The notes: generated by a model not told the origin, from the letters alone. Positions 48,407 to 60,933 are shown, numbered from the stretch's first letter. The stretch: 64,000 nt of DNA from Neonectria sp. B-13 (GCA_002682825.1 NOKP01000015.1:372001-436000); one strand, 5' to 3'. Program-made: numbers and translations.

Positions 48407-51171
48407 CTAAGTCTTTGGTAAGACTGGATCCTCAGCGGTCGAGGTCCTATGGCATTTGTTTGCTTCTCCAAATTCTTCCAGCCGTTTCCGCCAGAGTTCA
48501 CATTGTGATTCAGACGAGAAATGGATTTTGAAAGACCGCAGCCCTCCGTCTCCTCTCCACCAGATTTCGGATGTATACTTCCCCTGTCCTACATTTACGG
48601 AGGCAAGTCAGTATTTCTTTCTTTTCTGGTGGAAGGAAGGCCTCATACCAGTATTATGAACGGTGAGGATCTCTTCGACTGAGCTACGATAGATACGACC
48701 CCTCAGCGAAATATTCGATCGGCTGCTGTCTTGTGCCGCCTTTGCCCTCGTCGAGAATAGACCCCAGAAAGGCTGTTGAGAATGCTCCTCGCTGCAAAAA
48801 AGAATTATAACGTCAAAGAGGTAAACATGGTACTAGAAAAGGCATTAGTGAAAAGTTCGAAAACTTGATAGTGTGAAAATGCAACGTACTTTGTGTATTA
48901 TCCGTGGTCTAGTGACATTTAGAGAGTCAAACAATATCAGCTTGCCGAAATGCACTGGGTCGTAGAGTTTCCAGTCCACGACCCTCTGGATCAAATTCAC
49001 CCTGGCCTCGCGCGTTTCTTCGTCTTTTATGGCACTGTTAAATATAACTAGAGATTTCTGGAGGAATTCAAAAGCCATATCGAGATCATCCGACTGGGCA
49101 TTAGACTGGCCATCAGATTTCCCATTTTGGCGGCGTAAATCCTGGAGGAGATTAGAAAATTAGCGCGTCCCTCAGCTGCGTGATATCGGTTTCATACATA
49201 CCTGAATGAAAGTAATGTATTCTGGTACACGCTGAGAAGGCATAGAAAAGAGCTTTAGGCATGTTGCCAAAGAACGAGTTAGCTGTTCGCTAGTGCCATG
49301 CGCTTTCTTGTCAAGAAACGACCTGATGGCATGTCTTGCCCGCTTCTCGTTGACAAGGAAGGTGCTTTCTATAACAATAACGTCGCAGTAGAATACGAAG
49401 ATGGACTGCCACCGCTGCTCTTGGGTGGGCAGAAATAGATTCCTTTCCATCCGAATCAATAGCTGAATATGCATATCCACCAAGGGACGAAGGTTTCCGA
49501 AGATTTCGTGGACTTTGTCCTGTGATAGAGTGCCGTCGATTTCAACCCAGGACTTGATGTCAGCAAGTTGCTCCAGCTGTTGGACGAATGACCTTTGGGC
49601 CGAGAGGAAATCTCCCACTGCCAGGTCATGTGGAGACTCGCTTAGAGCACTCGACACATCGACAGTTGACACAACATCGGCCTTCTTAAGCCTCTCGATT
49701 ATACAGGACAGAATTTTAATGACCTATGCATCAATTTCAGGTACGTTACGTGTGTCGGGGAAAACAAACTCTGGGTAATTAAGAGCAAATGAGTTGGGAC
49801 GATGGGAGTTGAGTAACTGACCCTCAAAAATGCCAAAGCATCTATCCCTAATAAATCAGCTACTGTGAAAAGACTCTCTACCGAGAGTCCCAAGTCTCTG
49901 GTGCAAGCTGTAAGAAAATCGTAGATGGCTTTCTTGGCTTTCTTCTCTGTTGAGTGTCCTGGGTCCGAACGAGCGGCAAATCGTTCATCTAGGGCGTGGA
50001 GAAGCATCAGGAGGGGATAACCCTTTCTAAACACAGCCCATAATATGAAGAAAGCATCGTCACCTTCTCCCCGGAGGGAGAGTTCTTTGACTTCTTCAAA
50101 AAGCTCAGAAAATCCAGGGATTTGACAAAGTTGCAGCTGCATTTCCAGGCACTCGAGCAGGAGAGCCTGCTTGAACTGTAGTGGTTCAACTGTGGACGGA
50201 ATCTGAAGCCCAGCGCCAAAGTCGTAATGCTCCGCGTTTGCTAGGTCTTCCTGAAATATGGGAAGGGCGATGACTGACATGGCGGAGATGTCGCCTAAGC
50301 TGAGGTCGGAGAAAATGGACCAGGCGTTGGTGCGCGTGACGGAACTGCGGAATGAGAAGTCCATTGTATCCCGCTGGGCTCGGCGATAGACCCAAGATGA
50401 CTCGAGGTCATCGTTGAAGTCGAGATAGGCTGTACGTTTTCTCTCCGGGACAATAGATAGCCGCGACAGATCCGGGGTGGCAAGATTGGAGCCCTGCGAC
50501 TTCACAGAACTGGCTTCACCGCTAATAGGTAATTGAAGGCTTCGCCGCCTTGAGGCGATAGTCTGTGTGTCCAATGCATCTTCCAAGTTCATCAACCGCC
50601 GAGATAAAGTGATGTTGCTTTGGAGAAGTGTATTAATATTGATGGAGAGATCCTGTTGGTGCTGGGTGGCGAGTCGATCCGAGTCGCTAAAAGGTTAGAC
50701 GGCGAAACGTGTCGTGGTGATGGTACCTCACCTCTTCAAAATCATCAGCATCAGCGAGATGGAGCTCTTGAAGCCCTGCAGTCTTGTAAGCAGGGCGGTG
50801 AATGTGCCCTCCTTTCGCGCCCATTGGAGGCGAGATCGTAGCGGCAAGCGCTGGCCCAACGGATCATGGAGCGGCAGGGTCTGGAGTGCGCTCTCAAGCT
50901 CCGAGAAGAGCAGCACGCCGTCGGTGAGGACGGCGACGACCTGGTCGACATGGATCAGCTCGGCGTGCCGGGCCGGGGCCGATGCAAGGTTTTGGGCCAG
51001 GTCCTGCAGCGCCGAGAGGATCACGGCGGCGCTCTGGACTTCGGCGTGGACGTGGGCCGTGATTTGCGGAGTCCCCGTCGCGGCCGAGACGTACGGGCCG
51101 AGAAGCTTGGCGATTTCTCCGGAGGCCGAGAGTAGGCCGGCGATGGACGCGGCGACGCTAAGTACTTCCAT
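48407..51171 (-). CDS. Cdc24-like Rho guanine-nucleotide exchange factor with a fungal STAND-type N-terminal region
   Basis: Six exons on the minus strand, 51171-50732, 50686-49822, 49723-49202, 49141-48890, 48832-48649 and 48588-48407, stay in frame and give 814 aa. The first 140 residues (MEVLSVAASIAGLLSASG...) resemble the helical N-terminal domain found on fungal STAND proteins. A Ser-rich linker follows, then a Cdc24-type calponin segment (DAFFILWAVFRKGYPLLMLL, LFTVADLLGIDALAFLRVIK). Next come a DH/RhoGEF-like helical region (FVQQLEQL ... LIQRVVDW) and a PH domain split by introns (ILFDSLNV, YHVYLFDVIILFCSEE, IWWRGDGGLRSF, CELWRKRL). Canonical Cdc24 activates Cdc42 and has a C-terminal PB1 domain; here the protein stops right after PH. 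The DH part is divergent, so exchange activity is uncertain. The joining of these parts in one gene rests on eye-placed introns, each with good GT/AG signals and conserved phase. Confidence 0.78.
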
Positions 51172-51600
51172 CGCTGGGTTTCGTCGGGATGATGACGAAG
51201 GGAGGACAGCTCGAGCCGCGAATGGGGGCGAGGCTTAGCTAAGTAGGCAGCTCGCAAGGCTCTACAATGAATCTGCCTTGTCAGGTAAATGGGGCTGTGA
51301 AGTACATGGACCCCGCTTTCTTCAACGCACCTCACATCTACAATCCCGATCGTAGTTCGTTTTGTGGTTTATGTATTGTAAAAGCAGATGGTTCTCGTTA
51401 TCGCTTTGAAAGTTGGCAATTGGGCTGTGGCGTCGTCTAGAACACGTTGGTGGATATGGGGAGTCGGAACTCTTCCTGTTAGAATTGATGTCTATTGCTG
51501 CCAGCGACGTACGTAGGGCATGGAGGCACGAGTACCGGGTTGAGTTGGAGAACAACATGGATTACTCTCTTACTATCTTCTAATTCAAACTTATCATTAA
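51172..51600. other. Intergenic region
   Basis: Upstream of the GEF-like gene and downstream of the DUF6601 gene, both on the minus strand. No feature seen. Confidence 0.45.
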
Positions 51601-52740
51601 TCACACGCTCGCAGAATGGTCTTTCCCGGTCCACTGCACCGTCGTCCTCGTCGCATTACCCTCCCGCTCTTTGTCTCGCCGCTTCAGCCCCCATGTCCTC
51701 CCCAGCTTCCTCGCCCTGGTTGCCTCGCCCGTTCTTGTCTTGGACAGGTTAAACAAAAATGCCATGGCGAATAAGATGACCATGATCGCAAAAGCTGCGA
51801 GTGGCCCGAGGACCGAAAACACCGTAAAACCGTATGATGCCGCCTGGAAGGTATCGTTGTCCGCAAGTCGTGTCGTCCCCAAGCCGACTTGGATCGCCGA
51901 CAGAACCAATAGAATGTACGCGGTACCACCAATGATCATGGCCGAGTTTTGTTGGAAGAAACTCCCGTACGAGTTCCATACGGTCAAGAAACCCTTCGAA
52001 AACGGCCCGTGCAACACTTTGTCGATGAGTTGGAGTCGGTTAAGGCGTAGCTCTCCATAGATGAAGCGCTCGGCCACATCGGCGTACAGCCTTTCCACAC
52101 TCAAGCTGTCGTTCCGGCTGTCGTGTAGGAGTTCGCGAACAAAGCGACGCCATCGCGGCCAGTTCACCTCTTCCGGGATGAGCCCTTTCTCCTGCGCAAT
52201 GAGGAAGTCGCTTCGATGCACGATAAGCGCTACGTACGAGATCAAAAAGCCAATCGCGCATTGGTGGAGATGGCGGCGCTGGCACGGCTTCGACGGCGAG
52301 CAAATGAGGCTTGACGACTGTTGATCGCCACTTGATTCAGCACAGCGGCAGGACAGATGCTGGGCCCAGAAATGCTGGTTCAGCAAGAACGGCGGAATGG
52401 GCTTGACGAAGATGCGGCCGCGGCCCCAGACGAGATGGACGTCGATGCGCTCGCTGACGACGATTTCACGGCCCATCAGCAACTGTTGGTGTAGTGGATG
52501 GGGCGGGACGGGCCGCCCGGCTAGCCAGAGGAAACGAATGATATCGTGTAGCCGTGTTGGGTCTAACTCGTTCACGATGAGGTCCAGCTCGGGGAGCGCC
52601 AACGGCGCGTACAGGTCGTATTGGTTGAGCCTGTACGACGCCGGGAACTGGTCCACCAAGACGGCATGGCTGTCGATTTCGGCGTCGCCATCGTCTTTGT
52701 CGGTTAGGATGTTGCTGGAGAACGGAGCGGGGTGAGACAT
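51601..52740 (-). CDS. DUF6601-type membrane protein of unknown function
   Basis: A single-exon frame of 379 aa. The N-terminal two thirds are soluble, with conserved-looking stretches such as DPTRLHDIIRFLWLAGRP and RLNRLQLI. Two strong membrane segments follow near residues 270-292 (AMIIGGTAYILLVLSAIQVG) and 305-332 (FTVFSVLGPLAAFAIMVILF). A basic tail rich in Arg and Lys ends the protein, suggesting N-out or hairpin topology with a cytosolic tail. The layout matches the fungal DUF6601 family, often mislabelled as subtilisin-like in databases; no protease motif is present here. The function is unknown. No link to the upstream cluster is seen. Confidence 0.75.
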   Translation of the reverse strand: MSHPAPFSSNILTDKDDGDAEIDSHAVLVDQFPASYRLNQYDLYAPLALPELDLIVNELDPTRLHDIIRFLWLAGRPVPPHPLHQQLLMGREIVVSERIDVHLVWGRGRIFVKPIPPFLLNQHFWAQHLSCRCAESSGDQQSSSLICSPSKPCQRRHLHQCAIGFLISYVALIVHRSDFLIAQEKGLIPEEVNWPRWRRFVRELLHDSRNDSLSVERLYADVAERFIYGELRLNRLQLIDKVLHGPFSKGFLTVWNSYGSFFQQNSAMIIGGTAYILLVLSAIQVGLGTTRLADNDTFQAASYGFTVFSVLGPLAAFAIMVILFAMAFLFNLSKTRTGEATRARKLGRTWGLKRRDKEREGNATRTTVQWTGKDHSASV

Positions 52741-53945
52741 TATTCAGCAACCTATCGATGATAGAATTGAACAGAAGCAGCTCGACGGATCAACTGTTAG
52801 CCCGTTGTTTGTGATGATGGACAGAAGAAAAGGAAAGGCTGCTGTCCCGGTGACAAGGGGATGGATGCTTGAGAAATAGATAGAGGACAAGTTCCAGTCC
52901 CCAGGTTGGCCAAGAGTCTCCCGTTCTAAATCAGGGGTGGGAACGTGGCGTGCAGCTGGTTCCCATTCGTAATACATCACTCACGTGAAGCCTGAAAAGA
53001 GTGCATGAGTGCGAGGCGAGAAGGCGTGAACGTCGGGCCCGAACTAGGCGGGTACACTTGGAGAATGTCAGCGCTTGTCTGGTAGTGGCCGCCGGGCCGC
53101 CTCATCGGCCAGGATGGCTACAATGGCGCCCTGTAGCGAGGCCAAAGTTCCTGGCGCATTTGGTAGCTCATGTAACCCTAGCCCTACAAGGCTACCGTCT
53201 GCCCCGGGTTGCAGTGCAGCTCGGAGCCCCAGTATCAAAACGGGCCACGATTGGAGCAGCGCGTTCCGAATGACCCAGCAACGCTGTCGGGTTGGGCCTG
53301 ATACTGTACGCCTGGTCGGTCTGGACGCTAGGTATCCAGAGATTCGAGGCCGGCAACTCGGCGTTGAAATTGCACAAGGGGCCAGTCTGTGGCTGTTTTG
53401 GTACTGCAACGCTCCATGCAGACCGCAAGGGGACCTGTCACCTGTCTGCTCGTCACAGTTTTGGCCCCCAACGGTCTCATCTCCCAATCGAAGGCGTCCA
53501 TTGTATGAGGCAATCCTACTCTGAAGGCATCCATCACCGCAGGCCTCGTCATGTCTCTTCACGTATGTCACGATTTAGCTCCGGTCTTTGCTCCTCTTGC
53601 AGGGCGTCTCGTGTTTTAAGTCCGGTCACACACACCCATGTCGGGCGACTAATTCCATGGTTGCGTGCGGCTGACATGCCCCTAGCTGCGAGGTTCTGGG
53701 GGCCGAACATTGGGGGCCGAAATGATGCAGACTGTCGACCGCCTAACAGTAACAATGTTGGAGGTCGGACAGGCATATATGGACAAGTCCCCTCCTCGTA
53801 AGACGGCTGTCGCTTCAAGCACGTCTCATGAGGTTTTCTGCCCTCTGCAGATGAAATTATCTCTTTGTGACAATCAAAATTACCCGTTCACCAGAAAGAA
53901 TCACCCGTCTCACAAGGGCCTGTTAATACTTCAAGGAAGAGCAAC
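52741..53945. other. Long intergenic region with no supported gene
   Basis: Overlapping ORFs of 80-170 codons occur on both strands between 53000 and 53820 but none has a domain, a start context or splice partners. It includes a short doubled GGGGGCCGAA word near 53698-53720. The last 200 bp should contain the promoter of the NACHT gene. Confidence 0.4.
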
Positions 53946-56900
53946 ATGTCTACCGCTCAACAGGGGCTGGAAGTGCTCGCCCCTCTTCCAGACCAGCCGA
54001 CCCAAAGCCCGATCAATGTCGAGTATGTGTAGTTCCAAGTCTCCACATATCAGATTCGTGAAACTGACCTTTTACTCAGTATCATTGCCGTCCCAGGCCT
54101 TGGAGCCGATCCGTCCAAGAGCTTTGGCTCCGAGACCCCTGGAGGCTTCAACTGGCTGAAGAACGAGCGAGAGGGCATTCGCTCCGATATTCCCGGCGCT
54201 CGCATCCTTCTGTATCACTACGAGTCGCGATGGCTCGGCGCCGACGCAAAGCAACAAACTCTGTACAACGTCGCCAGTCTGCTCCTTGACAGTCTCGTCG
54301 AGAAGCGGAAGGGCGGCGACGCGGCCGAAACGACACGGCCCATTGTCTTCCTCGCGCACAGCATGGGCGGCCTTGTTGTCGCCAAGGCGTTGACGCTGGC
54401 GGCGGCGCAGCCCGAGAAGATTGAGTACATGCGCATTTTCGAGTGCTTCGCGGGTGGCATCTTCTTCGGCACGCCATTCAAAGGATCCTCGGCCCAAGCC
54501 AGAGCCCTACTCCTCGCCACATTCCTGGAGCATGTCGGCGGAGCCATCCCCACTCAGATGGTGCAGCTTCTTGAGCCCGGTCGTGACTCGCTCGAGGAGT
54601 TGCGCAGGGACTTTATCAACTTGTCTTTCAAGGAGCCCAAAGCCAATATTGCGTGCATCTTCGAGCAGGCCAAGACAAACTACATGAAGGAGAAGATCTC
54701 GGCGTGGGTGCCGAAAAACCACTTCAAGCTCGGCCCTGAGGAAATTGTCGTCACTCAGGACTCTGCCACCATCGACGGTGCTGTGGTCAGAGGCCTGGCG
54801 TGTAACCATCGCCAACTCAACCGCTTCGACAGCGCCAAGGATGGTCGTTACGAAGTCGTGCGCCACCACCTCAAGGACATTGTCAAGAACTCCCAGCTGG
54901 TCGTCAAGGCCCGTCTCAGAGCATCTCGACAGTCCGTCGTTGATGACACTACGTTCCAGCGACTCTCTGAAAGCCTCAACGTCGTCGACTTCCAGCGCAA
55001 GCGACGAGGCGCCGACAACCTCAGCGGAGACTCGAGCTGGATCCTGCAGGAGCCGAAATACGTCCACTGGTCCACGCAGACCGATACAACCCAGGCGCCT
55101 GCGAATCCTTGTCTGTGGGTGTCTGGCGATGAAGGCTTGGGCAAATCCAAGGCTGCTGTCACTGTCGTCGAGGAGTTGAAGAAGCGAGAGGCCAACAACC
55201 TCGTTCTTGGCGCCAGAGACGTCATGGTAGCCTACTTCTTCTGTGACTCGACTCCAGATGGTAGTGTGGCCGAGAACATACTCAAGTCGTTGATCTGGCA
55301 ACTCATCCTCAAGAGAAGATCGCTCGCGCAGTACGTCAAGACGTTTGCTGCGCAGAACCCAAACAAATCCAGAGGTGGCGGCCACGCTGCAGAGGGACAA
55401 TTTAGTCTGTCTAAGCTTTGGAAGGGCCTGACTGAGATGCTGCGGGACCCATCCGTTCACGAGGTCTACTTCATCGTCAACAATATCCACTATCTCTCCA
55501 AGGAGCAGCCGAGCACTATCGAGTTCCTACGAGCCATCCCTGAAGTTTTGCTGGCCGAGGCTGGGTCCATTGACGATCCCATCAGAGACAAGGTCAGATG
55601 GTTGTTCCTGAGCAGAGACCGCCCGAACATCAAGGCCGTGCTGCAAGAAGAGAATGAGCTTGGGTCATTGAGGATCAACATGAACGACTCATCCATGAGC
55701 AACTTGCGGCGTCAGCACCTCCGGTCTTACACTCGCGACAGGGTTAAGACGCTTGCGACTGCCAAGGACTACAGCCTAGCCCTGCAATACTTTGTCTTCA
55801 GTAGCCTCGAGAAGAGGGCTGAGAGCAACACGCTCTGGGTCGAGGTGGTGTGCTGCCTACTGGGGGAACTGCCGCCGAACTTTGTCAACGTGAGGAAGAC
55901 GCTGGGATTGCTCCCGCAGGATCTCGAGGAGCTCATTAATCGAACTTGGATTGAGGTATGTCTGAAACAACAAACAAAACAGACAATCACGATACTAATG
56001 GTTGTGCCAGGAGCTCACAGATGCAGACAAAGAGGGCATCGAGACCACCAAAGAGATTCTTCGAACGCTTGTAGTCGCTTACGAAGACCCAACCCTTCAG
56101 GAACTGGCTGTGCTTGCTGAGTTGGACACGGATATAACCGCCGACGATGCGGAAGCCAAGATCCTCCAGCAAGTCAGAGCCTGTGGCCCACTTCTCAGGG
56201 TCTATGACATGGACACTTGGGATGACACCATTGGGTACAGGAGAGTGACAAGAGTCACCTTCATCCATCCTCTCGCCAAGGATGCCCTGGTGAAGCTGGA
56301 GCTGAGAAGCCTCATTGGCCTCGCTGGCGAGGACGAGGATGACAAGACCGAAATCGAGTGGCAACACGGTATCGTCGGTCTTCGCTGCTTCTCGTACATG
56401 CTCAAAGAGCTCGGAGGTGGTGATGATGACATATCGACAATACAGAGGACAGCTCCCACAGAGGAGAGCCAAGCCTCGGCCGAGATTGATGAGCTCTTCC
56501 CCGATGAGGAGGAAGAGGAGGAAGAAGATGACAGCGTGGACGTGTACGCCTTGGAGTATCCCCTCAAGTACTGGCTCCGACACGGCTACAAGGCCACGCC
56601 TGACTTTGTCGACTCCCTCGACATCAAGCAGAGGTTCTGGTCGCTCGACTCATCCGCCCGCAAGCGCTGGTGGGGAAGTTATGCTTCCAAGGAGGGCAAC
56701 GGCGAGCTGAAGAACATGACGGCGCTGCACATTGCCGCCTTCTTCGGCCTGCTCCCGCTTGTCGACTCTCTCCTGGCTGACGGCCACATGGACGAGATAC
56801 ATAGTCTTGACTCGTGGGACAACCAGCCGCTGCACTGGGCCGCATGCCGTGGCCACATTGAAGTATGTGAGAGGTTGTTAGAGAAAGGAGCAGCCATCAA

Positions 56901-59664
56901 TAATGGTCGCGAGACGGGAGCTTGGACTCCGCTGCACATGGCCGCATCTGAGGATCGCGTCGAGGTCATGCAAATGCTCATCAACTACGACAAAGCAGGT
57001 GAAGCCGCGGCTATCAACGCCGTTGCAAAGGAGGTTGGCACGCCGCTGACGCTGGCGCTTGCATGGCGACAGACCAAAGCCGCCGAACTACTCCTGGAGC
57101 ACGACGCAGACGCGACCTTGACAGCAGAGGACTCGGAGCCTCCCGTAGCCGTGGCAGTTCTCGGCGGCTACGAAGCCCAGGTCGACAAGCTGTTGCAAGC
57201 TGGAGGCGACGCGAATATCACCTCACAAGAATACGGCAGCGCTCTCGCAGCGGCAGCTTCAACCGGAAACGCCAACATCGTCAAGACGCTTCTTGCTCTT
57301 GACGACAGCCCGGCCTCCCGCCAACGTGCTCTAGAAGAGGCTTCGTCTGGCGGTTTCCCTGCCGTCGTCGACGTTATCTTGAGTAGCGGCTCAGGATTGC
57401 CATTCGACGCGGCGTTTGAGAAGGCTGCGTTCTACGGTCACGATCAAATCGTCACGCAGTTGTGGAATAGCCGCGAGGAGAATGCCATCTCGCCTGAAGC
57501 AATCAACACGGCGCTCTACATGGCCACGGATGCGCAGCAGGAGTCTACCATCAAGTTCCTCCTTGAAGAATGCAGGGCCAACCCTAACGCAGTCGGCGAG
57601 GAGTACGGCAACGCCTTGACAGCGTCTGCCTTTGATGGCACGGCATCGATTCTACAAATCCTCATCAAGTACGGTGCGAACATCAACGCACCCGAGGGAT
57701 ATCCCCTCCAAGCCGCGGCCTCCAACGGACACACCGAAATCGTCACTCTGCTACTCAACCACGGCGCCGACGTCAACGGGTTCAGCAACCGTGCCGCAGG
57801 AGGGACAGCCTTGCAAGAAGCCTGCGTCTCCGGCAACGTGGACGTCGCGCGGATATTGCTCGACCGACGAGCGAACCCCAACTATGGCGCCGGAGACTTC
57901 ACCAACCCGTTGGTAGCAGCCACAAGCCACGGCTATGGCGAGCTAGTGGAGTTGCTGCTCAAGGCTGGGGCAAACCCCAACGTCTTCGGAGGACTTGACG
58001 GGAGCACGCCGCTCATCAACGCGGCCATGGCCCTCCCGTCGAAGAGTCTCGAGCTCTTGATTCAACATGGAGCGGCGGTCGACCAGAAGGATCCCGACGA
58101 AGACACGGCTCTGATCATCTCAGGTCTGGTTGGTGATAGCGACTGTGTCAAGGTTCTCCTCGACCACGGCGCCCACATCGACTTGAAGGGCAAACACAAC
58201 GGGACCGCTCTTCACGCCGCGGCAGCGAGTGGACATACCGCGACCTGCCAGTTGCTCCTGGAGAGAGGTGCAGATCCCAACATACATGCCGGGCCCTACA
58301 ACACCGTCCTTCAGGCTGCTGCCGCCTCGGACACGCCAGAGTGTCTGAAGGTCATCCTCGCCCACGCAGAGGATATTGACGTCGACGTCCAGGGAGGTGA
58401 CCACGTTACCGCCATCCACGCTGCCGCGGTGCAAGAAGATTCCGGCGGTCTTCGCCAGCTACTGGCCAAAGAGCCGAACTTGGATGTCTCTCCATCGCCC
58501 CGGGGGCCTGCCGCAAAGATAGGCACTCCGCTACAAGCAGCCGCATTTGCAGGTTGCAACCGAAACGCCCGCTTGCTGCTTGAGGCCGGCGCCGACCCCA
58601 ACGTTGTCTCCGGCAAGCACGGCACCGCACTGCAAGCAGCAGCTCTCAAGGGCGATACTGCTCTCTGTGAGCTCTTGCTCGCCAATGAAGCTCGCGTAGA
58701 TGTCTGGGCCGGAAAGTATGGCAGTCCGCTTGTCGCGGCGGTTGTTCGTGAGGACGACTTCGATGAGCAAGGGCGGTACGACGTGCTTAATTTGCTTCTT
58801 GAACTGGAGGGCCTCCCGCCCAAGGCGTACACAGCTGCACTGGAAATGGCACTCAAACTCAAGCGCAAGGAGGATTTCAAGTTGATCTTGGCGGCGTTGA
58901 AGGCTCGCGCCAGTAAGGAGCCGAAGAATTTTCCCAATATCAAGGGGATGTTATTCCAGTTCAAGAAGGACCAGCGCCATCGCCATGTTAGTCAAGTCAA
59001 CCAGGCCAAACAAGCCAATCAAGTGGACCAGGAAGACGACAAGAACAGCGACTTTGGCGACGATGTCATCAACCAGTATCAAGACATTGACGACGAGGAG
59101 GTCGAGTCAGAGCCAGAGGACACGGCTGACGAGGACAAAGCGGCTCAAGGAGGTGATCAGCAGACCAGGGGCATCGGTGGCGGCGAGGCTGGCGGCTGGC
59201 AAGAGGGAGGTACTCGTTCCCGCGGCTTCAATCCCGGCGGCGAAGGCCAGCAGGGTGGCAATTCCGGGGGCAAGAGTGGAGGCGGTGCTGGTGCCCTAGG
59301 CGCTGCGATTGGAGGATTAATTGGTGCTGTAGGAGGCGCGGCCGCTGTGAAGGGTGTCCAAGATGACGACGATGAGCAGGTCACGAGCCGAGGCATGGGC
59401 AATCCTGATGAGGATCAGGAAGTGCGCACCAGGGGAGACTTTGAAGGGGAGGGTGAAGAGCAGGGCGAGGAACAGGAACAAGACGGAGAGCAACGGGAAG
59501 AAGAGCAACAGGAGGAGGAAGAACAACAGGAGGAGGAGGAACAACAGGAGGAGGAAGAACAAGAGGAGGAACAGCAAGAGGAGGAACAACAGGAAGCGGA
59601 AGAGGAACAGGAAGAGGAACAGGAAGAGGAGCAACAAGAGGAAGAGGAAGAGGAAGAAGAATAG
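53946..59664 (+). CDS. Hydrolase-NACHT-ankyrin STAND protein (fungal NLR-like)
   Basis: Three exons, 53946-54022, 54080-55955 and 56011-59664, give 1868 aa; both introns (57 and 55 bp) are standard. Residues about 25-300 are an alpha/beta-hydrolase of PGAP1/SesB type with nucleophile motif LAHSMGG (Ser about 120). The NACHT domain follows with Walker A SGDEGLGKSK (about 374-382). The Walker B position reads YFIVNNIHYL, with Asn where acidic residues are expected. A winged-helix-like stretch leads to about 20 ankyrin repeats (about 880-1580). The C-terminus has an acidic region, a Gly-rich hydrophobic segment (GALGAAIGGLIGAVGG, about 1743-1766) and a Glu/Gln tail of about 70 residues. Such proteins are fungal intracellular receptors tied to non-self recognition and programmed cell death. 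The ligand is unknown. Not part of the NRPS cluster by any visible link. Confidence 0.88.
59446..59661 (+). repeat. Purine-rich GAG/GAA/CAA/CAG coding repeat
   Basis: The end of the NACHT gene is an imperfect array of GAGGAA, GAACAA and CAGGAG units, coding only Glu and Gln apart from a few residues. Units are not uniform, so this is an old or error-filled microsatellite rather than a perfect one. Confidence 0.85.
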
Positions 59665-60011
59665 CGTGAGAAGCAAGAATATTTTAAAAAGGCAGCCGGA
59701 AGACCGGTAGCAAGGAGTGGTTGTACTTGTTAGTTAAGAAAGTATTGGTAACATGAAAGATTGCGCATCAAAATTCGCTCGTGCACAGCCATCTCACATA
59801 TTATGACCTTGTGATGGTGGTAAATATAATATAAAAGTCATCTCTATAATGCATTCTATCGCTAATGAAGCATCTTTCTATATACATATACTGGCTAATT
59901 GGTCCTCAACAGTTTTGAGTCGCTAATGAGACCTGCTGGCTGATGAAGCAATCGGCTATTCTTATTACTAGAATCAAACAATCGGCAACGACCCAGGCAT
60001 TTGAAAAGCCC
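59665..60011. other. Convergent 3' region
   Basis: Short AT-rich gap between the NACHT gene and the secreted-protein gene, which point at each other. It holds their 3' UTRs. Confidence 0.5.
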
Positions 60012-60933
60012 CTAAGAAGTCCAGATTGAAATCTCATCGATGAACCAGTCAACCTGGAAGCCACTCGCCGAAATCCCAATGGAAAGGAAATTGGAGCCCG
60101 CTGCGCCGTCCTCGACGGTAAACGTGTTCTCGAACCGGTACCAGCCCTTGCCAAGATCGACACCATTGTCGGGCGGCCCTGAGAATGCATTCTCAGAGCT
60201 GCCGGAGATGGTGAGGGTGATGTGATCCCAGGTGACGTGGCCAACGGCCATGGGGACGTAGCTCGTTCTGGCAGAGAAGGCGAACTTGTAGGTGGTGCCG
60301 GCCTGCAGGTTGAGGTCCGGGGCGTATGAAGCTGTTGCGGTTCCTTCGTCGACCACTTCCAGGATTCGGAAGGCCTTTGTTGTCCCCCTGTTGGGAGAAT
60401 ACGCGGGTGCGATGTCGAAATAGAAGCTGTCGTCAGCAGAGGTCTCAAGGCTCCAGTCTTCGACGTTCACATCCTCAAAGTTCAGATCAAGAATTCGGTC
60501 GCCTAGATTAAATTTGTTAGTCGTGGCGGACTGTTATGGGCGGAGCGAGCAAGGGCTTACCGTTGTTGCAGCGAAGGCAAAGCATGTCGTACCAAAACAT
60601 GCCAGTCTCGTATTGTTTGATGTTGGCCTTGGGGAGGCCGTTGGAGTATCCCTCGCATTTTTCGTTCTGGTCCATTGAGAATGACTTGCAGCCTTCGATG
60701 GAAGCGCAGAATGCGGCGCACTGGGGCAGGCTGAGGGATCCTCGGGCGACGACTGAACCGAGATCATTGGCGTCGCCCTGCAGGTTGCAGGAGAGGTCTT
60801 TTGGGGGGTCGATGAATGAACAGGACGAGAGAGAGGATCCGAGAATAGGCAGAGGAGTCGCAGAGGGGCTTGGTGCGGCGCTAACTCCGAGGGTGAAGAG
60901 CGCCAAGATGGCGATGGACTTGATTGAATCCAT
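60012..60933 (-). CDS. Small secreted protein: apple/PAN-like domain plus beta-sandwich domain
   Basis: Exons 60933-60561 and 60502-60012 (58-bp intron with GACTAAC branch and TCTAG acceptor, splitting a Gly codon) give 287 aa. The first about 20 residues (MDSIKSIAILALFTLGVSAA) are a clear signal peptide, followed by a Ser/Pro linker. Residues about 36-125 contain paired cysteines in a pattern like fungal apple/PAN domains (SCSF, LSCNL, QCAAFCASIEGCKSF, KCEGY, CLRCNN). The second exon has no cysteine and reads as a jelly-roll beta-sandwich like carbohydrate-binding modules (TYKFAFSART, WYRFENTFTV, WFIDEISIW). It likely acts outside the cell, perhaps binding wall or host glycans (inference). 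No catalytic motif is recognised. Confidence 0.82.

Noticed and set aside
53068..53801. Overlapping ORFs on both strands in the gap before the NACHT gene
   Set aside because: Several frames are open at once, none with a domain or convincing start; this is expected by chance in GC-rich DNA.
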